Source: Annona cherimola (lineage: Eukaryota; Streptophyta; Magnoliopsida; Magnoliales; Annonaceae). Taken from it: 64,000 bases of DNA. Below, piece after piece: positions 11,919 to 23,857 of the stretch. Made by a program: the position numbers and the translations under genes. Below the pieces are notes generated by a model, which saw only the letters and a list, made by a program, of their open reading frames with translations, did no database searches and had not been told where the DNA came from. Where the stretch lies: the NCBI GenBank assembly GCA_030490835.1, contig CM059971.1, positions 7,382,938 through 7,446,937 on the forward strand, read 5' to 3'. Each line of letters begins with the position of its first letter. Positions within the stretch are counted from its first letter, which is position 1.

Positions 11919-12093
11919 ATGGGCGAGATGAGATGCGGGAGGACTAAGTTCGCTATCGTCCCGCTTGACTTGGGCTTGTCAGTAAAAATTCTATCACATT
12001 AATTGCGCTCCCAGTTGCCGCAAAGTACACCTCTCATCCAACGGCTAGAAACGAGTCCATACTATCCAATGGGCGAGAGGCGTGGTTGATAAC
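11919..12093 (-). repeat. Right terminal inverted repeat of the Mutator-like element
   Basis: Inverted counterpart of 7425-7599, ending GGTTGATAAC at 12093. Confidence 0.85.
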
Positions 12094-12759
12094 ATGGTTC
12101 AAGTTAGCCTTCCATATAGCCCATCCAAACTCCAAAAGTGAATTGGTAGAACAAGTTAGTTTAGGGCTCATTTTGATGATCCATATTAAATTCAAGCCTA
12201 CCATTGTCTTTAATACTATTTATATTATGAACATAGAAATATCATATAAAAAAGAATTATGCATGGCCACATTTTGTAAAAATGTAGAGAAATAGGTCTA
12301 AGTGTAGAAAATCACTTGTCTTTTCGTTAAACGTTTAAAATGTTCTGAAATTGAATATTTTAGATAGATGAGATGTTGAATTAAGATCTTATGAACCTCT
12401 ATAATAAATAAATAATTTTTAATCATTTGAAAATACTTTTAAATGATCCTTAATTTTGAGACTAATGCAAATCATGGATGAGGACAATAAATTTTCTTTT
12501 AAATAAATACATGATAATAAAACTATTGAATAATTTAGCAAAAAAAATGGAGATTTACACTGATGACAAAAAGATGACTATGCTAGAAGTTATTAGCGTT
12601 GAAGGCTGAGATTAAGGATAAATAGGTTGCATAAGAAGATCCTTTGTGGTAGGAATTGACAACAAGGGATTACCATAGGATGATATGATTGAAAAGTTGC
12701 CTTTAAGATACTAATCAAATGGTTGGTGGAAGAGGTGTCATTAAGTTATGACTTTGAAC
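12094..12759. other. Intergenic AT-rich DNA, nothing recognised
   Basis: No repeat boundary or coding similarity. A 69-codon frame starting at 12086 straddles the transposon end and looks random. Confidence 0.4.
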
Positions 12760-13529
12760 TGTAAAGCCCTAGTATGAGAATACAGGGTAGTGTGATAAAG
12801 GAGTTAAGTACTATTACTCATCTAGTGGCAAAGAAAGTCACTCTAATAAGATGTAGCATGAGGAGAACACACAAGTGCAATAACATAAAACATAATATAA
12901 TATCAAATATTTCATAATTTACTTAAACCAGATGTCTCATTAAATCTAAACTGAGTTGTATCTAAATGCTCGAATCCATAATATATATATATACACATCA
13001 TGTCTTCCTTACATCGCCTTGATAAATCAAAATAAATAATTTTAAATCTGAATTCATCAAATCCTAACCTGGTCTGGTGTACCAAACCTATATTAGTTTC
13101 CACCCATATCCCTACTACCCAAAAATATGATAAAATAGGACGACTCTAAGCAAACTCAGTAAGTAAAACAAAAGCATAAATCATTGTTAAACAATATGCA
13201 TATTTTTCGATAATTCATAAATCATATTCAAATCAGTACCATATGCATGCTCATGTTTAAGTATTACAATAATGTATCATACACATGATCTTCTTATCAC
13301 GTAAGTTAAATCCAATAAGGAGTTTCAATATCTTGTCCCGTCTTACATCGGTGCAAAACATGAGACAATCAAATGTGAAAAACACCTTATCAAGCCAAAT
13401 GACAAAGAGGTGTATCTGATATCCTATCATAATCTCTAAACATCCATGGCCCCGCCATAAACTTATACTTATGCTTAGCTCAGATACTCATGTCTAAGCA
13501 CTAGTCTTTACTTGCTGGTTACAACAAAT

Positions 13530-13800
13530 ATCAATAAATAGCTAGATAAATCTACAACTCTAAATATCATATCACAACAAATGGTCGGATACATTCATGA
13601 CTTCAAATATCACATCATAATAAATAACGAGGTAAATTCATAGCTCCAAGTACAATATCATAATAAATAGCTAGACACATCTATAGCTCCAAAAATCATA
13701 TCATAATAAATAATTGGATACATTAATGACTGAAAATATCACATCATAATAAATGCCCAAACAAAAACATAGTTCTAATTACAATATCACAATGGCCAAA
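13530..13800. repeat. Imperfect tandem repeat of about 50 bp, five or so units
   Basis: Recurring blocks AATATCACATCATAATAAAT and ATTCATAGCTCCAA alternate at spacings of about 50 bases, with substitutions between units. Confidence 0.6.
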
Positions 13801-15429
13801 CAATTAGTCCTGACCCACAGCCATGAACAGCTAAATTGTACACCGGTCCTTAGTCAGCGGTATGTCACCGATCGTTATCGATGAGCACAAATAAAACTTT
13901 TCAATTAAAATCTTCAACCATCACACATGATAATGTTAGCATCTAATGCACACATGTATATGTCAAAATATAATGCTAGCATGCTCGGTTAATAAACCAA
14001 GTTCCGAATTCGGCATCATAATAAATCAAGTCGTCAATCAAATTTAACCATTTCAACAAAAATATAAACTTTTGGTGTCCAAAATACGCATGCTTAGAAA
14101 ATAATTAGTTCAAAGCAAAGTCCTACTTACCTCATACTTAATTCCAATCCATTCAAATCCTATATATCTTTACATTTACTTACTCGCTGAAATAATAATA
14201 ATTTTTCAAAATTAATTATCTATTCTAGCATTTATGTTCATTATTCAATATTAATTTCTTTCTAATTATAAATTTTATAAGTCCCATTATTTAGAATTTA
14301 CAAAATTCGACAGCAGTTGGGTTTACTCAAAATTCATAAAAATAAGTATATAAATTCTTCAAGTGGATTTGAATATGATAATCGTAATCACATCTCTTAT
14401 GGGATTAAGTCAATTAGTATTCATTAAGTTTTCGTTGTCATTCTTGAGTTTCTCAAGGTCATCATGCTTATTCTAATGGTCTTAGATTTTTAGGTTTAAT
14501 ATCCCAATTATCATATATTAGATTTTCACCTCTCGGTTCCATCACCTAACATATATATATATATATATAATCATTATTAAAGTGGGAGCTCAAACACTAG
14601 GCAAGCATTAACGTACAAGATATTAAATTAACAACAATATCAATTATAAATAAATAAATAAAAACCACACATTATGCTACATTGTACCATACTACATCCT
14701 AAACTCTAGATTTTGGGCTTAGTCGAGCATGCTTAAGTCTAAAATAAAATTCAAATTCAAATCTATCTTAAACAAGACAATTAAAATAAAAAAAGAAGAA
14801 AGAAAAACTTATTAATTAAAAGCCCCTAGAGTGTACTTTCCGCTCCATGCAACTTGTGGTTCCACCTTTTGCCGGGTGCTCTTTACCTCCTCTCCGCCCC
14901 TTGTTATCTCTCAAATTTCTCTCCTCTCAAATTCTCCTTCTATTTTTCTGTGCAAATTTCCCCTCATGAAATTCTTCCTTCTGATCCTGTAGTGTAGATC
15001 TCCTCTTATAGCTTCAAAATTTGCGTTCGAACTCAAGTACGCAATCCCTTCTGCGCTAATTTGAAATCTTGTATCATATATTGCAATGTCCGGACTGCTT
15101 TCAGCATACGTAGTTGCTTATTGCTGGTTGCTGTTTGAGTTATATTAAAATTCCATGCATGAGCTGACGCCTGCTTTAGCCTTCTATATGGTACATTGGA
15201 CAGCTACGGTCAACTTTATACGGTGCTGGAGACAGAAAATTAATGCTTTGGAAGATTTCGTTGGTTGAAAAATCATGATATACACGTGGGACGTTCTGCA
15301 AGATTTCTAGCCATTAATGTGAGCTGTCTTATGAAATTTTGGATGGTGCAAGCTGGAAATTTGCGTGAGTGTGAAATAGTGGACGATTAGGATTTAAAAT
15401 ATGAACAGTAAAATGATGAGTTGTTGAAA

Positions 15430-16060
15430 TTTGGACGGCTCACATGAATGGATGGCTGAGATTTTTTGATTTTCTAATGGATTTTTAAACCATAAATCTG
15501 GACGGTCAGATGGTTTGAATTTACTGGACAGCTGATCAAAATGGACGGCCACAAATATTGCATGAATTTTTGGACGTAAAATTCAGCTAGAATTTTCATG
15601 GATTGGATCGGTGGCATATTGCAGAGAATTTGAACGGCTAGGATTTTTTTTTGCAATGGAATGCATCTGCTGCAAGTGTTCGAAATTTATAGACGTGATC
15701 CAGCTTGTGGGGCCCACTGCTTAGGCGTGATCTGCATGGAAGCTGCTTGAGCGGTGCAGATTTAATAGCTCTGGACGGTAGATTTTTGCTGCTGAATTCT
15801 GGACGATTCTGCATTGTTTGATGATTAAGGAGGACAGCTTGCCGAAATTTTTGGAGATGGACGGGTGGCATTTTTGCTGCTGGATATTTGATCATAAATC
15901 AACGGCTTGGATAGAATTAATGGCTGGATGCTGAAAATTCTAGACAGTGATGAATGGCTGATTTCTGGCGGGCCACATGCAATTAAGCATATGGACGGTG
16001 GAGATTGATACAAAACTGGACGGTGGCTTAGTTAATTGGATGGTGTTGTGGACGTTGCAT
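15430..16060 (+). repeat. TGGACGG-motif-rich non-coding zone
   Basis: The heptamer TGGACGG or a one-base variant (TGGATGG, TGAACGG, TCAACGG) recurs more than a dozen times in about 630 bases at irregular spacing, with AT-rich sequence between. No reading frame explains it. Confidence 0.6.
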
Positions 16061-16142
16061 GGTGGGCTCCACTTCTTGGATTTGCAAATCTGCATAAAAA
16101 AATATTTAATTCATAAACTCATCAAATTTATTAAAGGGTTAC

Positions 16143-16970
16143 AAATATAAAAATTATTTCAAGTCCATTTGATTCTATGGACACAAATAAAATGTAATTT
16201 CAAGCCCAAATATTACGAAAATTTTATCAATCACTTGAATTTAATATTTTCTACCTAAACGTTGCTAAAATATATTTTAAAATAAATTTCACACTAAACT
16301 CAATTAATTATCCGCCAAATTAGTATAAAAATACTCACGCAAATGTATTATAAATTTAACAATTATCATAGGATACCCACCTGGGCTCGAAAACCAGAAC
16401 TTCGGCCTCAAAGAAGTTGATACGCTCCCATCTACCGGCCGTGCAAAAAACCTCATTTGAATTCATCATTATTGGAGCTTTTTTTTCTTATTTTGACCAG
16501 AATTGAACCCATTCACCCTTGTCTTTCATTTACACGAAATCAATCAGGAGAATTATTATGATGTTTCTTCCTGCGCAGTAATTCTTTGACAGACATTTCA
16601 TCATTCAGAGCTAATTTCTGCTTCTGTCAATCTCTCTTTTCGGGGCGTTTCCTTTGTTCATCTGAAAAAGTGCCTAAGAAGATGGAATGGGTGATGGATT
16701 AGTAGAATCTCTACAATAACCCCGGATAGTAACAAAAATAAAACAAACAACGTGGAATGTGTGCTGATCTAAAAAAACTCGAAGAAGATGGACCAAAGCG
16801 CAAGGATGAGATTTTTTTTCTAGGGAAGCTCCAATCCCATCCATTCTTCGAGACTTTTCTTGGCACTGAAGGGGTGAAAATTCAAAAATATGGAGGACTT
16901 AAACGGTAAAAGTTCCCAACCTAAGCTAACAACGGAGATGTTCATCTTAACAGCTAGACGGCATCTTGAC
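16143..16970. other. Intergenic, nothing recognised
   Basis: Mixed composition with short frames only. A balanced-composition patch near 16380-16450 has no recognisable coding or RNA structure. Confidence 0.35.
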
Positions 16971-17099
16971 TGCGGTGCACCCAAATTCGAATGTGCATGG
17001 GTGCATTGAATTGTAACTCTCTCTCTTTCTATATACATTCTATTTAGAAATGGGTTATACATGTACTTAAATATATTAATATTTTATACAATTATTTAT

Positions 17100-17597
17100 A
17101 CATATATAAATTTTATAATAAATGATTTATTTGTTAAAAAAATAATTTTAGAGTTATTATTTACATCAAACTATTTTATTATATTGAATTTGTATCATTT
17201 TTAGATAGGTACATACACATATCCAATTGGGACGGACATTGATATGATAATAAAATATATAATGAATGGAGTAAATTATAATTTTATGATTATACGAGGC
17301 CCATTTTGAGGTAACTGCACCATAATTATGGTGCAGTGAATATTATTCTCTCACTCTTTCTTTTTATACATGTATATGAGATATATTTAAGTGTACTGAA
17401 GTGGCTCTAAAATGAGCCTCACATGATGATAAAATTTAAATTACTTCACCATTATATTTAAAATAATGTATTCTATTACCTTATTAATTTTCATCCCAAT
17501 TGGATATGTGTATGGACCCCATCTGAAAATGGTACAAATTTAATATAATAAAATAGTTTGATGTAAATAATAACTTTAAAGTGGTTTTTTCAATATG
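17100..17597. mobile_element. Foldback (long inverted repeat) element, right arm split by solo LTR 2
   Basis: The arm at about 17148-17310 is the inverted counterpart of about 17400-17585 (shared blocks ATTATTTACATCAAACTATT and CATATCCAATTGG). Similarity continues outward: the right arm is interrupted at 17598 and resumes after 20116 (TAAACCATTTGCTATAAAT), pairing with left-arm sequence near 17115-17135. So the LTR landed in an existing foldback. A near-perfect hairpin sits in the centre at 17314-17337. Confidence 0.7.
17314..17337. repeat. Perfect 24-bp palindrome
   Basis: The half-site ACTGCACCATAA is followed directly by its reverse complement with no spacer. It lies at the centre of the foldback element. 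Confidence 0.9.
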
Positions 17598-20116
17598 TGT
17601 GGTGCCCCAAACCGGGGTGCCTAGAAGCTTTACTCTCTCCGACTTGGCCTCATCAAAGGAAACCTCTCGTCCTCTCGACGCCTACATGGTCTCCTACATG
17701 CATGACTTTTGATTTGTCCGACATTATATACCTCTTACACTAGGTGACTTGTCATTCTCATGTAGAGAATTATTTGCACAATCCCTTAAAAATATCATTT
17801 CAAATTCATGCTTTCTTTTTCAATCAATGTATGAAAATGTAATGCATTCATTCACACATAATATTTTTTTGCCTCTACTTCTTGGGAGGACGCCGCTGAC
17901 ACACAGCCCATACGACTTCGCAATAGTGAAGGAGGACCATCTGATCCATTTTTTACCTTCACTAAAGCCTCTTCCTTGTGCCCCCACATCTTGGGAGGAC
18001 GTCACCGGCACATAGCCCTTGCGACTTGGCAATGGTAAAGAGGGATCCCTGATCCTACTTCCTCCACCAAAGCCTCTTCATTATGCGTCATATATGTGCA
18101 CATGTCCATGAACATCACATGATATCAATATACCGGCATGACTTTTCATAAAAACTCATAAACATTAATCATTTCAAAACATTTTAGGAATGACCACTCT
18201 TAAACATATTTCATAAATACTTAAGAATAAAATTACATTTTCAAAGTTGTGCTTGCTTACAATGAAGCAATAAAATCACATTTTAAAAAAAGGTTTGCTT
18301 GCTTACCTCCTCAGTTGATGTCCTCAACCTTCTCCTTCCTTTTCCCTATATAAAGAAAATAGATATTTTATCCATCCATTCCATGTCTTAGGTTACTTTC
18401 CATGTTTGCTTTATAACCGTTCATTACCTCATTCCCATAGAGGTTAATCTTATAAAGATGCTTGGTCATTACTCATTTATATGAATTTTTATTCATAAAT
18501 TCTTTAAAAATTTCATCCATATATCCTCATAAAATATAAAAATAAATCTCAATTTTTTCCAAAACATCATTGTTCACTGTTCATAGTTACTGTTTACGTT
18601 TACTGTAGTATGTTACTGTTCATCCGAGATTACTGTTCACAGTGTGTTAGTCACTGTTTGTGGGTTTCAAAAATTGATATTTTTTTGAAAATAAAAAATA
18701 CCATGGCATAGCTCTCAGTTAGCATATCATGGAAAAATTTATGAATTTTGAGTTTATCATCATTAACTTAGCTAATTAAATCATTTTCTCCATATACTAA
18801 AAATAACGTAATTTTACTTAAGCATAATTCTTAAATCCTAAAATAATGAGATTAATATATCATTATTCCAACATCATAACTATCATGAACATTCATCCCA
18901 TATCTTTATTTAGCAATATTGGAGCATTATTTTCATATTTTATACATGATTTTCTCGAATGCTCTATCTTTATTACAAATTTTTTATGTTTAGGCATAAT
19001 TCCATTTGGGCATTATAACTATACTTATTTTCTCATGCTTAGGCATTATCTAAGCATGATTTTATCCTACTTAACATCTAAAATAAATTAGGAAAAAATT
19101 CTCTTACCTCAAGTAGAAAAACTCTCCTTCTACTTGACCTTTCTCTCTCTTTCCTTCTCTCCTTCTCTCTTTAAGGCCAAAAATGAATTTTGGGGGTTGG
19201 AAATGCTTAATGGAGCTGGGATTTGTGCCTTTGGAAGTTCACCATGCTCCCTATTTATACCCTTCCATTTTCTACTAAATTGTAATTTACCCCCTCTTGC
19301 AATAGGTGTTTATCTCTAAATTTTTTTGCTAGAAAATTTTCCAGCAATTTCCACCATGTCATTGATCCTTGTGCCGGCCCCTATTTTCAACCATTGCTGC
19401 TAATTATTTATGATTTTTTTTTTTATGAAAAATCATTTTTTATTCCAAATTAATCTCAACCATTCATCGCATGATAAGCTTTAATCTTAACTATTAATTT
19501 TTGCTCCAACTCCTAAGTACTGTTCACGTCCAATATTCTCCTCGACTTGTTGCTAATTTTCATTTAATGAAAATGCCTTTTAATTAATTAAAATTATCAA
19601 AGTCAAATCTTTAATTAATGAAAAAAGCATAAGTGTTTTTTTTATCCTTAAATGATATTCAATTTTGACCATTAATTCATGATTTTTAATCAATCTTGGA
19701 CCATTTATCATGTCCATCATCATATTTTGGCCATTCGTAAAATAATTTCAATTCAATCTAATGTTCGAATTGCAAAATATGGATTTTTCTACGTTTTCTT
19801 CACGAAAATCCATAAATATCCGAAAATTAATATTTTAATCCAAAAAGCACTTTTGTCCTTTAGTGGGAAGCTTCTTTTTTGTCTTTTATGATTAATTTAA
19901 TCCAAAATTATTAACTCAACATATTCCTTAATCCCACATCTACTATTCACATTTACTATTCATCTGAATTAACATTCCATAATTAGCTATTTAATCCTCT
20001 AATTCCACATATTGAAAAAATATCATCAATATATTTTATATAAAGATTAATACATTACTTAGGTTTATAACCCTAGGGTTTCATATATGCATCTAAGATC
20101 GGGGTTTCACAACATG
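17593..20116 (-). mobile_element. Solo LTR 2, same family as 8003-11276, inverted, 2.5 kb
   Basis: Read on the minus strand it opens TGTGAAACCCCGATC (ending at 20111 on +) and closes GGGGCACCACA (17598). The flanking 5-mers ATATG (17593-17597) and ACATG (20112-20116) are a target duplication with one mismatch. Its reverse complement aligns with solo LTR 1 over most of its length, including shadow reading frames in both copies. It is shorter because it lacks the expanded repeats of LTR 1. Confidence 0.87.
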
Positions 20117-20399
20117 TAAACCATTTGCTATAAATTTTTTATTTAAAATTTTAAAATAGTAAAACTTCGTTTGGAGATTAAAGAGACCTAACTTTATGGG
20201 TTCATAAAATAATGAAAAAATATATATAATTTTTAGGCTAGGCCTGCCTAACCAGTCACATCTCTATTGTTAAATGAGAGAGAAAGATGAGAGGACTATG
20301 CACATTTTTTTCTTGCTGTCTTTTTTTTTTGCGAAAAAATCATAAACAAATGGACTAAAATGTAAAAGGCAGGTGGGCTAAGCATCAAACTATCAAAGC
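20117..20399. other. Residual foldback arm and AT-rich spacer
   Basis: About the first 45 bases continue the right arm of the foldback interrupted by solo LTR 2. The remainder shows no gene or repeat end. Confidence 0.45.
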
Positions 20400-21129
20400 A
20401 CAACACCAAATCTCGCTTAATCAATGTGTATACATGCTCATAATTTCATTTTTGAATTCAAATTTATAAAAATTCTTAATGAAAACACTTGAATCAATTA
20501 CCCATCAAATGTTAATGGCAGGAAATAGGTATCCTACATTGTCATTGGACAGACATGGACCTCGATACAATGCACCCAGGTGCTTTAACCCGTTTTTTAT
20601 TTTTTTGAATTTTTTATGCAAATATTAAACTAAGTGTATTTAACTTGTGTATCAATTTTTATAATTTTTGAAGTATTTTAGATATTTATTTTTTATTTTT
20701 GAAAATCAGTGGCATTTTAGTGTGCCCATAAGGTGTGAAGAAAATTGTTGAGCTGAATGGTTTTATCTATTTGGATTGCTAATGCTACAAGCGTAAGCTG
20801 GTTAAATATTGTGCTATGGACCTTTAGTTACTAGAATTTTTTTGAAAATGATGTCCCTAAGGAGGAAGCAACAATCCTTTGCAACAAAGTTTTGCCTAAT
20901 GTGGTTGGAGCTAAGTTAGAAAAATGTTATTTGCAATCCAAAAAAGTCTTCCAATGTGGAATGTAGGCCAGGAAGGGAGGCCTCAAAAGATAACATCAAA
21001 GTATACAGTTAATGTGGATGCAAAATTGAAACAAGAAATAGAACAGGCTTTGGTATATAAAAAAATAATCACAAACTATACAAGGCTTGAGTGTTAGAGA
21101 AATTACTTCTTAAATTAGCATGTAATGGG

Positions 21130-21415
21130 AGGTCGGTGAGTTGAATGGAGGCACTGGGAGGGACCTAGGTGTAGGGCTTTATGAAGGTTAGTAAGATTGG
21201 AGAAAGGTGAGTTGGATGGAGGCATTAGGAGGGACCCGGGTCTAGAGCTTTATAAAGTTTGGTAGGATTGGAGAGATGAAGATGATGGAGGCACCTAGGT
21301 ATAGAGCTTTCTGAAGGTTGGTAAGATTAAAGAAAGGTGAGTTGGATGGAGCCATTGGGAGGGACCCGGGTGTAGAGCTTTATGAAGGTTGGTAGGATTG
21401 GAGAAATGAAGATGA
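21130..21415 (+). repeat. Minisatellite of four units (54-78 bp)
   Basis: Units begin near GGTGAGTTGGATGGAGG and end with GGTARGATTRRAGARA. Copies share the GGGAGGGACCYRGGT and AGAGCTTTATGAAG blocks. Confidence 0.8.
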
Positions 21416-21906
21416 TGATGATGGCGAGGGAAGATATGGGAAGTCATTGTTGGAGGACAACTGGTGCATTTTTTTTATGTATGTATTTATTTACGATCAC
21501 CTCAATTTTAATTATATTCAAGTCCTAAGACATTCTAATAAATTTTCAGTAGACGACCAGCATAATTGACCAGAGGGCAATTCAACAATTAACAACAGTT
21601 TGGGTGGATTGTTTTAATACAAATATGCTACGATATTTATTTTTGCCTTCTTAAATATACAAAAACTTTTGATGAATCCCATGCAAACTGATGGTAAAAA
21701 TGGCTTAGTGCACGACTTCATCTATACAGTCAACCATATAGAATCATTTCCTTCATTAGAAGTATATATAAAACAATCTTGAATTAGATTTATACTGGAT
21801 TAATATAAAAATTTCTCCCAATTGGGTTTACATGAACCCTAGTCGCAATATTATTTTTTCTTCATGTTGAGCTTAAATTGGGTTTTTTTAGTTCAGATCT
21901 AGGTTA

Positions 21907-22012
21907 AGGGCACGTTTCGTAACATGTACAGGTGGGAGGGATTAGAAGATGTGGGATTTGGTTTCCCAAGATCAATGATTTCTCCATTAATAATCATATT
22001 TTTAACCTTGAA
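21907..22012 (+). mobile_element. Truncated copy of the Tourist-like MITE seen at 32049-32323
   Basis: The left half (GGGCACGTTTCGTAACATG onward) matches 32049-32150, then stops where segment copy 3 begins. The MITE therefore inserted before segment A was duplicated. Confidence 0.65.
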
Positions 22013-22291
22013 CTAAAATAGATATGGTGTGATGACAATTCTTGAACCGAATTGTTTATCTATTTGGATTGCTAGTGCTACAAGTGTAAGCTAATTAAAT
22101 ATGTTGCTATGGACATTTAGTTATTGTAGTTGTGAATTTTTTTGAAAATTGAGTCCTAAGGAGGAAGAAACAATCCTTTGAACAAACCTTTGCCTAATGT
22201 AATTGGAATTGAGTTAGAAGATAGTAGTTTGTAATCGAACAAAGTCTTGCAATTTGGAATCTAGGCTAGGCAGGGAGGCCTCAAAAGATAA

Positions 22292-23831
22292 CATTAAAGC
22301 AGAGTTATCAGAACCGGACCAGACTGGCTGGTCGAACCAGTTAGACCGGGAACTGGCCCTGAGTTCGGTTTGATTACACTCGGTTCGGTTCTATTCAAAT
22401 GAACCATTCAAACCGTATAAACTGCAGTCCAACTGTGATAGATGGTCAAACTGAGTTAAGCTAATTCGACAATAAATAGTGCACGATCTTTTTTTCTTCC
22501 CACCCAAATTGCTTCCTGGTTGCCCTAGCTGGTGAATGGAGCTTTGGATATGGGCATTTTACCTTGCTGCTATTGATTAGCCGAATTTTGAAAGAGGCGA
22601 CAAGGGGCGATAATTTGGGATGGTCGCCGAAATTAACGAAGGCAGCTGGTTCTAAAGATGGGTTGTCAATTGTAGAGGATGGAGGCTGCGTATTTACTGA
22701 GCCCGGTGCTTGAATCAGAGATGCAGAGGTATTCTAGATGGCCATTCGTTGCTTAATGTAGGTGAGCGGGTGCTGTCAATTTGGGAATTTTGCTGGGATG
22801 GATGATTTGCAAATGCTCGGTTGCTTGGATGATGCTCGGTTTGCTGACAAAATTAGCCGTCAGATGCCGCTGTTGATTAGGGAGAAGAGGACAGTTTTAT
22901 CAGTGATTTTCAAGAGCTGCTTTGTTGCTGGTTAGGGATTTAGGAAATCGATTGGAAGGCTGCCGGTGAAATTGTCGACCCCTAAAATCCCTGCTGCCCT
23001 TGCTCACTGTCGTCTTCCTCTCATCCAATCGGCAACAAGAGTGACGAGATTGTGCCATCTCCTCTTGCCTCCATTCAATTGACCTTCTTCTTTCCTCCTC
23101 CCCCTTTCGCTGCCGTCTCCTTTGCTCGCCGTTGGCTATTTCAGTGTCCTCCATCTAGGATGCACCAATAAACCAAAAAAGCAAGTTCCACCAGAAGCCT
23201 GTGCATCATTAAAACTATCAATATACGACCGACACCAATCCAGTACGCCCCTAAAATTAAGGAGTTATGTTTGATAAGAATGATGGATTTATGCTTCGTA
23301 GATATTTAAAATTTTATGTTTGATGATAGTGAGGAGTTTATAGACTTTTAAATTTTCATATTTATTAAGCACATGAGTTGCTCTTAATTTTTATATTATT
23401 ATGAATGATTTAATTCTTCAACACTTATTAATTTATTTTATTTCTTATTTTGTTAGATACATTTGTAAAAGTGTAATTCATAAACAAGTTGAGATAAACA
23501 AGGATAATTCAAGTGCCAAGGGTTAAGATTTAAGGTTTATTATACATTTTAGGTCAACTAATTTAGTTGATTTTTTAAATTTCATATGTTATATTTGTGC
23601 TTAGTTAATGAATTTTTTAAAATTCCCTTTTTTGCATGTTTTATTGTGATAATTAAAGTTATAAATACATATTGAAAAATATATAATTAATTTAAAATAA
23701 TTACACCTTTATGACATCATCAATATGTTATGCTGACGTCACCAGTTCACACCAGTTTATTTAACCGGTTGAATCGGTTCAAACTAGACCGGTTCCTTTA
23801 CCGGTTCGGTTCTGACAACATTGTATTAAAA
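22292..23831. mobile_element. Non-autonomous hAT-like element, 1.5 kb
   Basis: The element spans 22300-23823. Its left end CAGAGTTATCAGAACCGG and the inverted right end CAATGTTGTCAGAACCG form terminal inverted repeats, followed by repeated (A)CCGGTT subterminal motifs. Flanking octamers CATTAAAG (22292-22299) and TATTAAAA (23824-23831) match at six of eight positions and sit where copy 2 of segment A is uninterrupted. The 8-bp duplication and the CA-N-N-GTT start favour hAT. No transposase is visible; a GC-richer patch at 22500-23160 has frames I do not recognise. Confidence 0.72.
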
Positions 23832-23857
23832 TATACCCTTGATGTGGATGTAAAATT

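Larger units (their letters stand above)
7425..12093. mobile_element. Mutator-like element (Pack-MULE type) carrying an LRR fragment and a nested solo LTR
   Basis: Terminal inverted repeats of about 175 bp at 7425-7599 and 11919-12093 both start GTTATCAACCAYGCCTCTCG and stay similar throughout. Long terminal inverted repeats without a transposase, plus an internal host-gene fragment, are the definition of a Pack-MULE. Subtracting the solo LTR at 8003-11276 and one copy of its target duplication leaves about 1.4 kb. The interior is a long pyrimidine tract and an LRR receptor-like fragment at 11554-11793 on the minus strand. I could not find a matching 9-bp target duplication outside the ends, so the insertion is old or the exact end is off by a few bases. 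Confidence 0.8.
12760..16142 (-). other. Possible degenerate LTR, reverse orientation
   Basis: The left side opens TGTAAAGCCCTAGTATG, close to the TGTAACGCC start (reverse-complemented end) of many gypsy LTRs, and a GGGTTACA occurs at the right. The composition resembles the two solo LTRs: local tandem repeats, a CATATGCATGC block near 13240 and no coding. No 5-bp target duplication matches, so the boundaries are guesses. It contains an imperfect tandem repeat (13530-13800), an AT dinucleotide run (14551-14571) and the TGGACGG-rich zone. Confidence 0.3.
20400..22027. repeat. Segmental repeat A, copy 2 (uninterrupted)
   Basis: Its left part aligns with 4960-5720. From about 20748 onward it is repeated in tandem starting near 22028. 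It serves as the empty-site reference for three insertions in copy 3: at 20995 the sequence reads straight through where copy 3 has an insertion at 22300, at about 21150-21350 where copy 3 has one at 24649, and at 21418-21426 (GATGGCGAGGGAAG) where copy 3 has one at 26564. It has no coding content. Confidence 0.8.

Noticed and set aside
22900..23154. 84-codon charged minus-strand frame inside the 1.5-kb hAT-like element
   Set aside because: Compositionally biased Arg/Glu-rich translation with no family recognised; no paralogue to test conservation.
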